Source: Fibrobacter sp. UWB15
GTDB taxonomy: Bacteria; Fibrobacterota; Fibrobacteria; Fibrobacterales; Fibrobacteraceae
DNA length: 64,000 bases
Direction: 5' to 3'
Assembly: GCF_900177705.1 (NCBI RefSeq)
Contig: NZ_FXBA01000004.1
Span: 124,001 to 188,000, forward strand
Positions 24,525 to 34,319 of the stretch are shown piece after piece. The notes beneath the pieces were generated by a model. It had not been told where the DNA came from. It was given only the letters and a program-made list of their open reading frames with translations, and did no database searches. Made by a program: the position numbers and the translations under genes. Every line of letters begins with the position of its first letter. Positions within the stretch are counted from its first letter, which is position 1.

Positions 24525-25619
24525 CTACCCTTCGATTCTCAGGTCGCCCTGACGCGGATCCTGGCCGACATCGAATGTCGGAAACTTGGAGCAATCGATT
24601 TCCTTGCCGAACAGGCTCTTGAGTTTCGCCGTGAGCACCCACGGTGCCACGTGCGCAATGTACTTTTTCATCACCGGAGCGGCAGTACCCACCATCCAGC
24701 AATTCTTGGGGCAGGTACGCACCTTTTCGCGCACCTTCTGGGCCTGTTCGCTAAACCAGATTTCCTCGAAATTCTTCGCGTTATGGATGTTGCCCATGCT
24801 TTCTTGCCAGTAGCGCGGTTCAAGACCGTTGCAGGGGTAAACTTCGCCCCACGGGTCAGTAAAGAAGTTCACGGAACCCGCCTCGCAAGGGAGCATTCGC
24901 TTGCCGCCCTGAATGTACTTGATGAGACCCAGGTTGAAGAAAGCGCGGAACCAGGACTTCGGATGGTTTTCCTTGAGGAGGCGGTTCACCAGCTTGCCGA
25001 TATTGTCGCAGAGTTCTTCCTTGTTACTGATCTGGTTGTCTTCCTTGTGGAAGTAGTAGCTGTTATGGAAGGCGGCCGTCGCGAATTCGAAATTCATCGA
25101 AAGGGCAAGTTCGTAAAGCGGAATCAAGTCGTTGCTGTTCCAGTTGCTGAGCGTCTGGCCAAAGCCGATATCCTTCACGCCCATTTCATGCAGGGTCTTG
25201 AGCGTCTTCATGCCGCGTTCAAAGCCGTCGTCGCGGCCGCGCAAGAAATTGTTGGTGCCTTCAAGGCCTTCGATGGAGACGCGGATGCCGATATTCGGGA
25301 AACGTTCGGCCAGTTTGATAACACGGTCTACCCACCAACCACTCGTACTGATCACGATGCGCGGGGCCTTGGTATAAAGGACTTCGACAATATCTTCCAG
25401 GTCCTGGCGGATAAACGGTTCACCACCGGTCACGTTTGCAAACTTGAGCTGCGGGAGGATTTCCAAATCCTTCGCCTGGATTTCTTCACTTTTCTTGGTC
25501 GGGTTCTTCCAGATGTTGCACATTTTGCAGCGCATCTGACAACGATAAGTTGTAATTACCGACACGTCCGTCGGCATCTGAATCTTAGAATTACAATGAC
25601 TACAATTCGAGCAAGACAT
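24525..25619 (-). CDS. Radical SAM/SPASM-type protein
   Basis: 364 residues. The radical SAM cluster is CQMRCKMC (Cx3Cx2C, about residues 27-34), with VTGGEPFIR as the GGE motif that contacts S-adenosylmethionine. An additional N-terminal MSCSNCSHC and a C-terminal SPASM-like region (PCEAGSVNFFTDPWGEVYPC, then RTCPKNC) can hold further Fe-S clusters. Such proteins modify peptides, sugars or nucleotides by radical chemistry. Lying first in the arm with GT4, GT2 and the polymerase, it more likely modifies a glycan precursor than a peptide; no precursor peptide gene is visible. GAGG ribosome site before the ATG. Confidence 0.87.
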   Translation of the reverse strand: MSCSNCSHCNSKIQMPTDVSVITTYRCQMRCKMCNIWKNPTKKSEEIQAKDLEILPQLKFANVTGGEPFIRQDLEDIVEVLYTKAPRIVISTSGWWVDRVIKLAERFPNIGIRVSIEGLEGTNNFLRGRDDGFERGMKTLKTLHEMGVKDIGFGQTLSNWNSNDLIPLYELALSMNFEFATAAFHNSYYFHKEDNQISNKEELCDNIGKLVNRLLKENHPKSWFRAFFNLGLIKYIQGGKRMLPCEAGSVNFFTDPWGEVYPCNGLEPRYWQESMGNIHNAKNFEEIWFSEQAQKVREKVRTCPKNCWMVGTAAPVMKKYIAHVAPWVLTAKLKSLFGKEIDCSKFPTFDVGQDPRQGDLRIEG

Positions 25620-25731
25620 AAAACCTCAGCAAGCCTCCATTTCTACCCTAAAACAACCTCTATAATAATAGCAATTTAAGTCTGCCCGCCGACACCACGG
25701 CCTTGCTTTTCGCCAGCTTTCAGCAGGACTT

Positions 25732-26331
25732 TCAGGGGGACCGGTAAACAAAAAATAGCGACACCCGCGACAAATGCGTCCCCCCGTTCATCGGAACTGA
25801 TACTTCCGGGCGAACGCACAGGTTTCCCGATTCAAAAACGAGCCCGCCCATAAAGCGCCGTTCCACATTCCTAAAATCGGGCAGGTTCTTCGCTCCCGCA
25901 AACACGCCAATTTCTTTCAGCGGAAAAGTCTGCGCATAAGCCTGATACCCGACCAAGCCCTTCAAAGAACTGTCGTAAAAAGGCATCAGCGTTCCTCCTA
26001 CCTGCAAGTAGCGGTAATGCTGCCAAAGGACATCCAGACGAGCCCCCATATCGTAATAGTCTCGGTCATAGCGCATCCCTGCATACAGGGCGTAGCTTCC
26101 CACTAATCCCTCACCTAAATTCCAGCGGTAATAAGGCAACACGCGTACATACTGTTTTTCGGTTCCCTGAGTAAAAACCGAATTTTCGACTGCAACTCCA
26201 AAACGCGCCGCATACTCCATTCCCGCAAACACATAACGGTTATTCCGCATTCCCATCAGGTAAGAGAACGATTCTTTTGCAAACAAATTCACAGTACAAA
26301 GCAGCAAAGCAAGCAAGATTACCTTTCTCAT
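25732..26331 (-). CDS. Small outer-membrane beta-barrel-like protein
   Basis: 199 residues, no family recognised. Signal peptide MRKVILLALLLCTVNLFA, then alternating aromatic strands (YVRVLPYYRWNLGEG, YALYAGMRYDRDYYDMGARL) and a final strand SRVSLFFVYRSP. It looks like an eight- to ten-stranded barrel. The start overlaps the SGNH hydrolase stop by 4 nt (ATGA), so it is the last cistron of the arm starting at the UDP-glucose dehydrogenase. A 112-nt gap with an AT-rich promoter-like stretch separates it from the radical SAM gene. Confidence 0.6.
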   Translation of the reverse strand: MRKVILLALLLCTVNLFAKESFSYLMGMRNNRYVFAGMEYAARFGVAVENSVFTQGTEKQYVRVLPYYRWNLGEGLVGSYALYAGMRYDRDYYDMGARLDVLWQHYRYLQVGGTLMPFYDSSLKGLVGYQAYAQTFPLKEIGVFAGAKNLPDFRNVERRFMGGLVFESGNLCVRPEVSVPMNGGTHLSRVSLFFVYRSP

Positions 26332-26927
26332 AAGGCCCTCTGTATTTGGCGAGACAAGATTTCATAGCCTTCATCATTCGGATGCAGTCCATCCTTAAAC
26401 AGATCCTCGCGAATTTCGAAATCGTCATCCAGGAATAAATCAAACACATCGATAAACCGGCTACCAGGAATTTCTTTTTTTAGGGCATCGCGAAGCAGGC
26501 CATTTTGAATTTCGATGTTTTCGTTTACAGAAGGATCTTCGTCCCCCATGAAATTCCTCGGCAAAACGGACAGGACGATTAGTAGGTCCGCCCCAATTCG
26601 TTTTGCACTCTTGATAAACCTGTCCTTGTAATCTTCACGCAAAAATTCAATGTTTTTAGTCGTTGTTTTCCAGTAGCCTATATCATTGGTTCCGATTAGA
26701 AGGACTGTCGTACGTCCTTTGCAATCGGACACATTCCAAGTATCCATCTGTTTCAGCCCCGCACCGCTAACCGCGTGCTTATGGACTATGTAATTGGGGA
26801 AATAGTATTCAACATCCCACAAGTACGTAATGGAATCCCCCACAAAGCACAGCTCATCTTCGCCTTTTTCAAAGGCACAGTCACTAAACACGATCGCCAA
26901 AAGAAATGACAGCAAGAGCCGTTTCAT
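26328..26927 (-). CDS. SGNH/GDSL hydrolase, putative lipoprotein
   Basis: 199 residues. N-terminal lipoprotein-like signal MKRLLLSFLLAIVFSDC (Cys17). The four SGNH blocks are visible: ELCFVGDSITYLWD (nucleophile Ser), the glycine of SGAGLKQ in block II, LLIGTNDIGYW (Asn) and FKDGLHPNDEGYEIL (Asp and His). Such enzymes are esterases or acetyltransferases; next to an acyltransferase-3 gene (15-nt gap) it may remove or transfer acyl groups on the surface polysaccharide. Location would be periplasmic or outer-membrane. Confidence 0.87.
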   Translation of the reverse strand: MKRLLLSFLLAIVFSDCAFEKGEDELCFVGDSITYLWDVEYYFPNYIVHKHAVSGAGLKQMDTWNVSDCKGRTTVLLIGTNDIGYWKTTTKNIEFLREDYKDRFIKSAKRIGADLLIVLSVLPRNFMGDEDPSVNENIEIQNGLLRDALKKEIPGSRFIDVFDLFLDDDFEIREDLFKDGLHPNDEGYEILSRQIQRAL

Positions 26928-26942
26928 CTCAAGAAAAATCCG

Positions 26943-27947
26943 TTATCGATGAATGCCACGGAAGATTGTTTTCTTGACGGCAAAGGAAAACGCAATGGCC
27001 CCCGCCAAAGTCAGTACCAAGCAAACTAGGAATCGCGCAATTCCCGAAGAAATGGGTTCCAAAACATGAGCTTTTTCAATGGCCCTGAAGAACATCATGT
27101 GACACAGATACACTTCCATCGAGACTCCGCTCAAAAAGGCAACATACTTGTTTCTCATCAGGGTCCATTTGGCCGGACGCAAGCTGTCTGCAATGGCAAA
27201 GATAATCCACGAAACGAACACGAGCATCTTAAATACAAAAAGATCCTTTCCCAGAATAAAAAACAGGGCCGTGGTCAAAACCGCAATCGCAAGCGCCCAC
27301 AAAACAGGAATCTTCTTGATTTTGTCAATATAAAGATAAATGATGCCGCCACTAACAAACATGGGCATGCAGAACAGAATACTCCACTTGCTCACGGAAC
27401 GCACGACTAATTCGGGCCTCGAGAAATACGACGACGCAAAATACATCATCGCAATCGACAAGGCAAGAACAAACCACGCCCTTTTCTTGTTATCCATCAG
27501 GAATACGAAAAAGGGAAATATTGCATAGAAAACAAAAATCAGTCCGAGGAACCACCCCACCCCAATCACATGGATGTCCGGATTCGGCAAAAAGCCAAAA
27601 AAGAGCGTCAAGTCCGCAAAGGCCTCGATAAGAGATTCCTTTGAAAAGCCCAAGGCAACATCAATCAGAACCATCAATGCAAAGAAAGGCCATATCCGAA
27701 GGTAACGCCTCTTATAAAAAGTATTTAAATCAACTTGACGGTCTTTGAATTTTTGATAATAGGCGCAGCACATCGAAAACGCACTGAGCATCATGAACAG
27801 GAAAACATATTCCGACCCAAATGGGAGAAACTTCTGGAAGAAGAAATTTTCAGGCAAGTTCAAGTCCGCGTTCGAAAGAACGTGACAAATGACGACACCA
27901 ATTACAGCAAAAGCCCTTAAGCAATCAAGCGAATCAAACCGATTCAT
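26943..27947 (-). CDS. Acyltransferase family 3 membrane protein
   Basis: 334 residues, about ten hydrophobic segments. FDSLDCLRAFAVIGVVICHV has the conserved LRAxA and membrane His; FYKRRYLRIWPFFALMV is the R-x-x-R-I-x-P motif; the central WFLGLIFVFYAIFPF is also typical. It probably O-acetylates a sugar of the polysaccharide made by this locus. Gaps of 14 nt to the upstream GT4 and 15 nt to the SGNH gene place it in one transcript with them. Confidence 0.88.
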   Translation of the reverse strand: MNRFDSLDCLRAFAVIGVVICHVLSNADLNLPENFFFQKFLPFGSEYVFLFMMLSAFSMCCAYYQKFKDRQVDLNTFYKRRYLRIWPFFALMVLIDVALGFSKESLIEAFADLTLFFGFLPNPDIHVIGVGWFLGLIFVFYAIFPFFVFLMDNKKRAWFVLALSIAMMYFASSYFSRPELVVRSVSKWSILFCMPMFVSGGIIYLYIDKIKKIPVLWALAIAVLTTALFFILGKDLFVFKMLVFVSWIIFAIADSLRPAKWTLMRNKYVAFLSGVSMEVYLCHMMFFRAIEKAHVLEPISSGIARFLVCLVLTLAGAIAFSFAVKKTIFRGIHR

Positions 27948-27961
27948 AACCAGAAGTCAGC

Positions 27962-29071
27962 CTACTTCTTCCTGACGAGACTCTTGTACAGATCCATCGT
28001 CTGGTCAGCTATCTTGTCCCAATCGTAATGGTATTCAACAATATGCCTGAAATCCCTTTGTACGGGGCTTTCCATAAACATCGTCATCTTGTCGGCAAGT
28101 TCGTCGACGTCACCCAGTTCATAGAAGCACTCTTCAGGTAGCGGAACTTCCATGTTCGCCGGGATATCGCTCGCCACGACGTTCCTGTTGTAGCCAAGAG
28201 CCTCGAGCAATGCGATCGGCAGCCCCTCATGGTAACTCGGAATCACAAACAGGGACGCATTTTCAAAAAGGACCTGCAGTTCTTCGCCGTGAATAAAGCC
28301 AGGAAGGATAGCCCCGACTTCCGCAGCGTCGTTCTTCATCTTGGCCGCATAGTCTGATTCAAAATCAGCCGCACCGGCAATCACGAGTTTCACATCGACA
28401 AGGCTCGCCTTCTTGTAGGCTGCAATCAAGTCGTGGAACCCCTTTTCCTTGACGAATCTACCCAGTGCAAAAATGTAGCGTGTTCCTTCGAGCCCATACT
28501 TGCCAAGCCATTTCTTTTTCGTTTCTTCAGGAAGGGCAGACAACAAGGTCACGCCGTTGTTGATGCGGACCGTTGTTTTACAGTGGAATTTCTTCTTGAG
28601 CCACTCTTCCAGCAAATCCGAAATTACAATCACGCGATTAGAGAATTTCGTTCCCACGAATTCGCTAATTCTAAGAACCGCCTTCGCAAACCAGCCCCAC
28701 TTGGCGCGGTTGTAGTCCTGACCATGATGGGTATAGACCACCTTCAAACCGGCAAGCCTGAATATGGGCGCTACAAAGGAAGGGCCAATCGCATGCAAAT
28801 GGACAATGTCCGGTTTCCATGCCAAGACCTTATAAAGGCACCTAAACGTGTGGACGAATGTTTCTAGCCCCGCAATCTTGGGAGCATAAACAGGAACAAC
28901 CTGCACACGCTTATATCTGTAAGGCGTCTTTTGAGGAGTGTAGGCCTTTCTTGCGAAAATGACAACCATGGCCCCACGGTCCACAATACGCGGATACAAT
29001 TCCTGACAATGGGTTTCAATTCCACCCATAATATCAGGAATTCCGCGTGTACCTAAAACAGCAATTTTCAA
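27962..29071 (-). CDS. Glycosyltransferase family 4, rhamnosyltransferase-like
   Basis: 369 residues. It opens MKIAVLGTRGIPDIMGGIET, the DUF1972-like N-terminus found in many capsule and O-antigen GT4 enzymes, followed by DIVHLHAIGPSFVAP, YIFALGRFVKEKGFHDLI and LFVIPSYHEGLPIALLEAL (E-x7-E). Probably adds an early sugar of the repeat unit. Separated from UDP-glucose dehydrogenase by 6 nt, so cotranscribed. Confidence 0.91.
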   Translation of the reverse strand: MKIAVLGTRGIPDIMGGIETHCQELYPRIVDRGAMVVIFARKAYTPQKTPYRYKRVQVVPVYAPKIAGLETFVHTFRCLYKVLAWKPDIVHLHAIGPSFVAPIFRLAGLKVVYTHHGQDYNRAKWGWFAKAVLRISEFVGTKFSNRVIVISDLLEEWLKKKFHCKTTVRINNGVTLLSALPEETKKKWLGKYGLEGTRYIFALGRFVKEKGFHDLIAAYKKASLVDVKLVIAGAADFESDYAAKMKNDAAEVGAILPGFIHGEELQVLFENASLFVIPSYHEGLPIALLEALGYNRNVVASDIPANMEVPLPEECFYELGDVDELADKMTMFMESPVQRDFRHIVEYHYDWDKIADQTMDLYKSLVRKK

Positions 29072-29077
29072 GGTGAC

Positions 29078-30448
29078 TTACTCCGCCTTCCCCTTACCAA
29101 TACTTGATACTTCGAAACCGATCTTACGAAGGGCTTCCGCATCCAGGATGTTACGACCGTCGAATACGAAGGCTGGCTTAGCCATACCCTTGTAAATGCG
29201 GTTCCAATCCAGTTCAGCAAAGCACTTCCATTCGGTGCAAACCACCACGGCGTGTGCGCCTTCGGCGGCCTTGTACGGGTCTTCTTCAAACTGGACCTGG
29301 TCAATCACATCCTTCAAGTCGCGCTTGGCATCAGGAATAGCCTTCGGGTCGGTAACGACCGGCAGTGCATGTTCGGCGAGCAAATCACGAACCACCAAAT
29401 TTGCAGGGCTTTCGCGGGTGTCACCTGTATTTGCCTTGAAGGCGAAACCGAACACGGCGATTTTCTTGCTAGCAATGGTGTTGAACATGGTCTCAAGCAT
29501 GCGGTCCACCACGCGGTGGGTCTGCCATTCATTAATCTTAACCACCGATTCCCAGTAGGCGGCCACTTCGGGGAGTCCATAATAGCCACACAGGTACACG
29601 AGGTTCAAAATATCTTTCTTAAAGCAAGATCCGCCAAAGCCGATAGAGGCCTTCAGGAACTTGGGACCGATACGGCGGTCCTTGCCCATCACGTAGGCAA
29701 CTTCATCCACGTCAGCACCGGTCTTTTCGCAGAGGGCACTAATGGAGTTGATAGAGCTGATACGCTGCGCCAAGAAGGCGTTAGCGGTAAGTTTCGTGAG
29801 TTCAGAGCTCCAAAGATTCGTCGTGAGGATTCGGTCGCGCGGCACCCAGTGGGCATAAACGTCAACCAGCTTCTGGCAGGCGGCAAGGCCCGATTCCGTC
29901 TGGTGGCTACCGATCAGCACGCGGTCCGGTTCAAAAAGGTCGTTAATGGCGGTTCCTTCGGCCAGGAATTCCGGGTTGCTGAGCACTTCAAAGTGCAGGC
30001 CCTTGTCGTTAGAATTCAGGATTCGTTCCATGGCGGCAGCGGTACGCACCGGAAGCGTGGACTTTTCCACGATAATTTTGCCTTCGTCGGCAATTTCCAA
30101 AATATTGCGAGCCGTCTTTTCCCAGTACTGCAAGTCAGAAGCCTTGCCGGCACCGTGGCCAAACGTCTTCGTCGGGGTATTCACGGAAACAAAGATAATG
30201 TCCGCTTCCTTGATCGCAGAGGGAATATCGGTGCTAAAGAAGAGGTTACGGCCGCGGGCACGCTTCACCACGTCATCGAGGCCGGGTTCAAAAATCGGGA
30301 GGTTGTCGCTGTTCCAGGCATCGATACGGGCCTGGTTGATATCGACCACAGTCACTTTCACATCGGGGCACTTGTCGGCGATAACAGTCATAGTGGGGCC
30401 ACCGACATAGCCCGCGCCAATGCAAAGAATCTTGGTATTGTAACTCAT
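29078..30448 (-). CDS. ugd: UDP-glucose 6-dehydrogenase
   Basis: 456 residues. NAD-binding [17 protein letters not shown], middle-domain [10 protein letters not shown] and [16 protein letters not shown], and the catalytic cysteine in [16 protein letters not shown] near residue 275. The length and the N-terminal VGGPTM are closer to the animal/plant-type UGDH than to the short Escherichia coli type. It oxidises UDP-glucose to UDP-glucuronate with two NAD, giving an acidic sugar for the surface polysaccharide. First gene of the five-gene arm running to the small barrel protein; a TATAAT lies in the 149-bp upstream gap. Confidence 0.95.
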   Translation of the reverse strand: MSYNTKILCIGAGYVGGPTMTVIADKCPDVKVTVVDINQARIDAWNSDNLPIFEPGLDDVVKRARGRNLFFSTDIPSAIKEADIIFVSVNTPTKTFGHGAGKASDLQYWEKTARNILEIADEGKIIVEKSTLPVRTAAAMERILNSNDKGLHFEVLSNPEFLAEGTAINDLFEPDRVLIGSHQTESGLAACQKLVDVYAHWVPRDRILTTNLWSSELTKLTANAFLAQRISSINSISALCEKTGADVDEVAYVMGKDRRIGPKFLKASIGFGGSCFKKDILNLVYLCGYYGLPEVAAYWESVVKINEWQTHRVVDRMLETMFNTIASKKIAVFGFAFKANTGDTRESPANLVVRDLLAEHALPVVTDPKAIPDAKRDLKDVIDQVQFEEDPYKAAEGAHAVVVCTEWKCFAELDWNRIYKGMAKPAFVFDGRNILDAEALRKIGFEVSSIGKGKAE

Positions 30449-30597
30449 AATGTGCCCAAATTTAAAAAATTACCGCCTTTCTGACCTTGATTATAACTAA
30501 AGAAAGCTTTATTGGGTATATCCGCAAGCGATATAAAGCAACTTTCCGTTCACGGGGCGTTCGCAGGGGATTTTTTGTAAAAACAAGTTAAAGAAAC

Positions 30598-33420
30598 TCA
30601 CTTGAAAACGGCGGTGAGCGATTCAATTTCGCCCGGGACAACCGTACGGGTCATCTCCATCACTCCGTCGCTCCATCCAGACCAAATGCTGCCGGCATTT
30701 GCCACTGCAGTGACCGTCACGGGGAACCCTTCAAAGAAATTGATGGTCATGGGACTAGCATCCAGCTTCAAGCCGTGAACCAGAATGGCACCCGAGCCGT
30801 TTACAGACAACGTTACGGGAGCTGCATGGCCAAGGCCAAAGAATTCCTGCAGTTCGCTGTAAATAACGCCGGGACGTTCTTCCGCAAAGTCCTTGATGTC
30901 ATTCAACTGCTTCGTCATTCTCGATGCACTCAAGTTCCAACGCTTTTGGTCGCGAGGAATCTCCGATTCGATTTCAGACATCATTTTGTCGATTCGCTCC
31001 AACACCCGGGAACTTTCAAAGTTCATTTTCAGCAAGGCGGCCATTCGATTGATAAACGCAGCCTTGAAACCATCGTTTTCCAACATCCGACGGAGCAAAA
31101 GCGTGAATTCGGGGCCATTGGGCCAAGAAGGCCCATCTTCGGCAGTCGCAAACTCAAAAATGTTGTTCGTGTATTCGCTATAGGAATTCCCGTATCCGAA
31201 ATCAAGATCGTACAAGAACCATTTCCATTTCGTTTGGGGACTCGTACCACGCCATTTTTTCAGGTTGTTGCCAGGCCAATCGCGATTGTTGGCAAATATT
31301 TCGGTATGCATGTAATTGATAAAATTATCCACGTCGATTTGCGATTCCACATAAGCAAAGTTTTCTTCGTTTTCTAGAGTGTGATATTCAAGCCAATCCA
31401 TCAGGGCCACATAATCTGTTGCAGAACCCGCAGAGACAGAATTGTCCGCCTTCAGCAAGTCAATTTTTTCAGGATCGAGGCCGTAATGCGTCTCGAAGTA
31501 ATATTCCGTCGAACGTTCGCGGATGCTATGGATGCCGTAGTATTCGCCATTGTAATACACCACCGCAAAACGGCCGCGCTGATAGTCCACCCCTAGCCCC
31601 TCGCTCACCGAACTTGCGAGCCTGTCGCGAATGTAATCGTTTCCAAAGTTGCTACCGTTGTTGCGAAGCAAAAATACCTTGAATCTGTTCAACTCCGGAA
31701 ATTCAGGGAACAAGGCATACTTTAAACGACTGTCACCATACTTTTCACGGAATGTAATCGCCACCGACTTCTTGTCGTTTTGGCGGCTGTAATTTCCAAA
31801 AATCTTGAGGCCCGCACGTTTCGCAAATACAGGCGCATTCACGCCCGGTTCCATGAATTCCACCGTAACGGGAACTTCCTTGTCAAGCCAATAATTCGCG
31901 CCGTAATGCGGCTCCTTGCTCTGCGCAAAATGGCCTTCCATGTAGATTCCCGAATCCGGATCAAATAAGGAATTCGGATCTGCCGTCAAGAATACCGCCG
32001 GTACAGCAGGCGCACTTTCGAACACATAAGTGCGATTTGTTTCTTCGCCGGCGAGCGCCCCCGTCACAAAAGAAGCGCAGCGAACCGTCATTGTCGATTC
32101 AACCGTCAACGCCGTTGCGATAGTGGATTCTGCTGTAGGTGCAATGCCACCCGTTTCACAACGAACCGCCGCATTTTCCGGGAACGAAATCGCAAAGGGC
32201 TTATCGTAAAAACCAGAGGGAGGAATTTCCGTCAAAGTATCGAGCGCCGGCGATCGCAACGGCACCACCGATTGCGTTACAAGGCCATAAGGCGAAGCCT
32301 CGCCGAATCCAAAGCCAGGCATACCATCCAGAAGCGTTCCATAATTCCACGTTTTTCCCACAGGCATTTTCGGGTAGGCGACAGAGTCTACAATCGCTGT
32401 ATCCGCATTCACCAAATACAGGTGCCCGCCCGACTTGTTCAACTTGAACGAAGCGTGCGGTTCATGCCCGCGGTTGCGAGCAATGTAGCTGAAAACCTTG
32501 ACAGCCACTTCTTGAGACTCGTTCGCTTCCGGGCTCATTCGAGTACCGTAAATATTTTGAAGGTCCGGGAATGTTGTTCCCATCGGTAAAGGGGCACGGT
32601 ACACCGTCGAAGAATCGCCCGTTCCCGTAAATACGATTTCATAGCCCTTCCAGTCATCGACATCGGGCTGCGTGAGCCTGAAAGATACCTTGCGGTCCTT
32701 GGTAATGTAAGCCTGCATCAAGATTTCGTTTGTCGCCGAAATATCAAGTACATCGTCCTTGTCCGAATTTCCCGTGCCTACAAATACAGCGATAGACGAC
32801 CAGCCCAGTTCCTCATTTTCGCCAAGCCTCATCACGGCGCCAAAACGACGCTCGCCCTCTTCCTTGAAGCAATTTTTATTCCGGTCCGGCAAAGGGTCTG
32901 CATAGCTTTCTCCGGCAGGGTCATTCTGCGAATCCGTCCATGTCCAACACCCCGGTCCAATCATATCTAACGAATCATGAGCCAGTACATAATCCGGATA
33001 ATTCTTGCCCGACATGAACACCAGCAAGAATGCATTCGGTGCAATTTTTGCATTGCCAAATTTCCACTTGAAAGGATCCGCCTGCGAATCGGTCAAATAC
33101 ATCCCTGACAAATCTACCGTATCAGCCGAGGTATTAAAAAACTCCACCCAACCAGCATCGTTTCCCTCATGGTCTTCATAGACGATATTGATGGGGTCCA
33201 CTTCGGTAAACATGACCGCACCGCCGACAAACGGAAGCGTTTTTTGAGAATCCACCTTAGAGGTATCTTGAGGAACTTCATCTCCGGAAATCGGTTCCAC
33301 CTTCGTCGATTGGCTATTCGAATCAGAACAAGCCAAGACTCCTGCCAATAACAATAAAAAACAAGAGAACGGACCAACAGCCCTACAGACTTGAGACGAA
33401 AGAAAACGCCAATACACCAT
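30598..33420 (-). CDS. Large CotH-domain lipoprotein with lamin-tail-like N-terminal domain
   Basis: 940 residues. Signal with lipobox LAGVLAC (Cys31). Residues ~75-190 resemble a lamin-tail domain (GWVEFFNTSADTVDLSGMYL). A middle region includes chitobiase-type repeats (PSGFYDKPFAISFPENAAV). CotH kinase-like core at about 520-840: GLKIFGNYSRQNDKKSVAI, NNGSNFGNDYIRDRL, YYGIHSIRERSTEYYF and KWKWFLYDLDFGYGN. The C-terminal ~80 residues resemble bacterial InlB-B/Bacteroidetes repeats (FEGFPVTVTAVANAGSIWSG). Predicted surface lipoprotein; function unknown. Transcribed alone. Confidence 0.87.
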   Translation of the reverse strand: MVYWRFLSSQVCRAVGPFSCFLLLLAGVLACSDSNSQSTKVEPISGDEVPQDTSKVDSQKTLPFVGGAVMFTEVDPINIVYEDHEGNDAGWVEFFNTSADTVDLSGMYLTDSQADPFKWKFGNAKIAPNAFLLVFMSGKNYPDYVLAHDSLDMIGPGCWTWTDSQNDPAGESYADPLPDRNKNCFKEEGERRFGAVMRLGENEELGWSSIAVFVGTGNSDKDDVLDISATNEILMQAYITKDRKVSFRLTQPDVDDWKGYEIVFTGTGDSSTVYRAPLPMGTTFPDLQNIYGTRMSPEANESQEVAVKVFSYIARNRGHEPHASFKLNKSGGHLYLVNADTAIVDSVAYPKMPVGKTWNYGTLLDGMPGFGFGEASPYGLVTQSVVPLRSPALDTLTEIPPSGFYDKPFAISFPENAAVRCETGGIAPTAESTIATALTVESTMTVRCASFVTGALAGEETNRTYVFESAPAVPAVFLTADPNSLFDPDSGIYMEGHFAQSKEPHYGANYWLDKEVPVTVEFMEPGVNAPVFAKRAGLKIFGNYSRQNDKKSVAITFREKYGDSRLKYALFPEFPELNRFKVFLLRNNGSNFGNDYIRDRLASSVSEGLGVDYQRGRFAVVYYNGEYYGIHSIRERSTEYYFETHYGLDPEKIDLLKADNSVSAGSATDYVALMDWLEYHTLENEENFAYVESQIDVDNFINYMHTEIFANNRDWPGNNLKKWRGTSPQTKWKWFLYDLDFGYGNSYSEYTNNIFEFATAEDGPSWPNGPEFTLLLRRMLENDGFKAAFINRMAALLKMNFESSRVLERIDKMMSEIESEIPRDQKRWNLSASRMTKQLNDIKDFAEERPGVIYSELQEFFGLGHAAPVTLSVNGSGAILVHGLKLDASPMTINFFEGFPVTVTAVANAGSIWSGWSDGVMEMTRTVVPGEIESLTAVFK

Positions 33421-33456
33421 GTATTAAATATATACTAAAAGGTCGACAATTGGCAA
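33421..33456 (-). promoter_or_regulatory. Leaderless-type promoter of the large CotH gene
   Basis: On the minus strand TTGCCA (33451-33456) is followed by TATATATT; the TATATT hexamer (33427-33432) ends 6 nt before the ATG at 33420 with an 18-nt spacer. No Shine-Dalgarno sequence is present in the 6 nt. Confidence 0.5.
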
Positions 33457-33470
33457 TTAGTAAGATTTTC

Positions 33471-34316
33471 TTAAACCGGTTTCTTATTCTTTCTTCTGGG
33501 GCGACGCACAATAAAGAGGCAGGCGCCAATCAGCACGAGGCTCACCGAGATGACCTTACCCACAGGGAACATTTCAGAAAACACCAAAGCACCGGCAAGA
33601 GTCGGCACCGCAGCACCCACCGCCGCACTGAACGGAATAATGAACAAGGCTCGACCGCGAGAGAACGAGACCTGCGAATACAAGAAAGCGATGCCGTAAG
33701 TGACAATATAGCCCAGCGTCCTAAAATCCATCAAGAGGTACGCCACCGATGAAAGCTCAATATGGTCCAAGTCAAAATCCATCGCGAGGCTCTTATAGAA
33801 TGCGGCCGAGAGTCCAAAGCCCACGCCCATAATCAGGGAGTCGACCATTTCACGGTCCTTGACCCACAAGTGGGCTACCAGTGTCACAGCAGAGAGACCG
33901 CCGGCATATGCCCAAAGCATGCCAATGTTCTGTACCGCGGTCGATTCACCCAAGTTTTCGACGGAGTACAAAAGTCCCGCCACCACAAAGCAAATCGCAA
34001 TCACAATCCGCTTGGTCAAGGCCTCCTTCAAAATGCAAAAGCCCATCAGGGCGGTAAGCACCGGATTCAAGACCATCATCGGCTGCACCTGGCTCAAGTC
34101 GTACTGCGCCATGGCGATGTAATAGCCGAGCGTGGCAAGTCCCGAGCAGCAAATACCAAGCCACCAGAACTTGTTGGTGATAACGCCCTTAAAAAATTCC
34201 CATGGTTTCGAAGTGCCGCCCGTACGCTTGCCAACAGTAGACACGCCCGATTTTTCGAGAATGTTTCCGCAGGCAAAAAGGAACGCCGGTCCGATTGTCA
34301 ACAGCAGAAAAAGCAT
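33471..34316 (-). CDS. EamA/DMT-family transporter
   Basis: 281 residues with ten hydrophobic segments in two five-helix halves, as in EamA drug/metabolite transporters: the first half ends KRIVIAICFVVAGLLY and the second closes with KVISVSLVLIGACLFIVRR and a basic tail. The segment VLNPVLTALMGFCILKEALT has the 'E' helix-4 pattern. Substrate unknown. It begins 3 nt after the lytic transglycosylase stop and is the last gene of the MCE-HPr-EI operon. Confidence 0.85.
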   Translation of the reverse strand: MLFLLLTIGPAFLFACGNILEKSGVSTVGKRTGGTSKPWEFFKGVITNKFWWLGICCSGLATLGYYIAMAQYDLSQVQPMMVLNPVLTALMGFCILKEALTKRIVIAICFVVAGLLYSVENLGESTAVQNIGMLWAYAGGLSAVTLVAHLWVKDREMVDSLIMGVGFGLSAAFYKSLAMDFDLDHIELSSVAYLLMDFRTLGYIVTYGIAFLYSQVSFSRGRALFIIPFSAAVGAAVPTLAGALVFSEMFPVGKVISVSLVLIGACLFIVRRPRRKNKKPV

Positions 34317-34319
34317 CGA

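Noticed and set aside
24492-25679. A 395-codon plus-strand frame opposite the radical SAM gene
   Set aside because: The minus strand has all radical SAM motifs; the plus frame has none.
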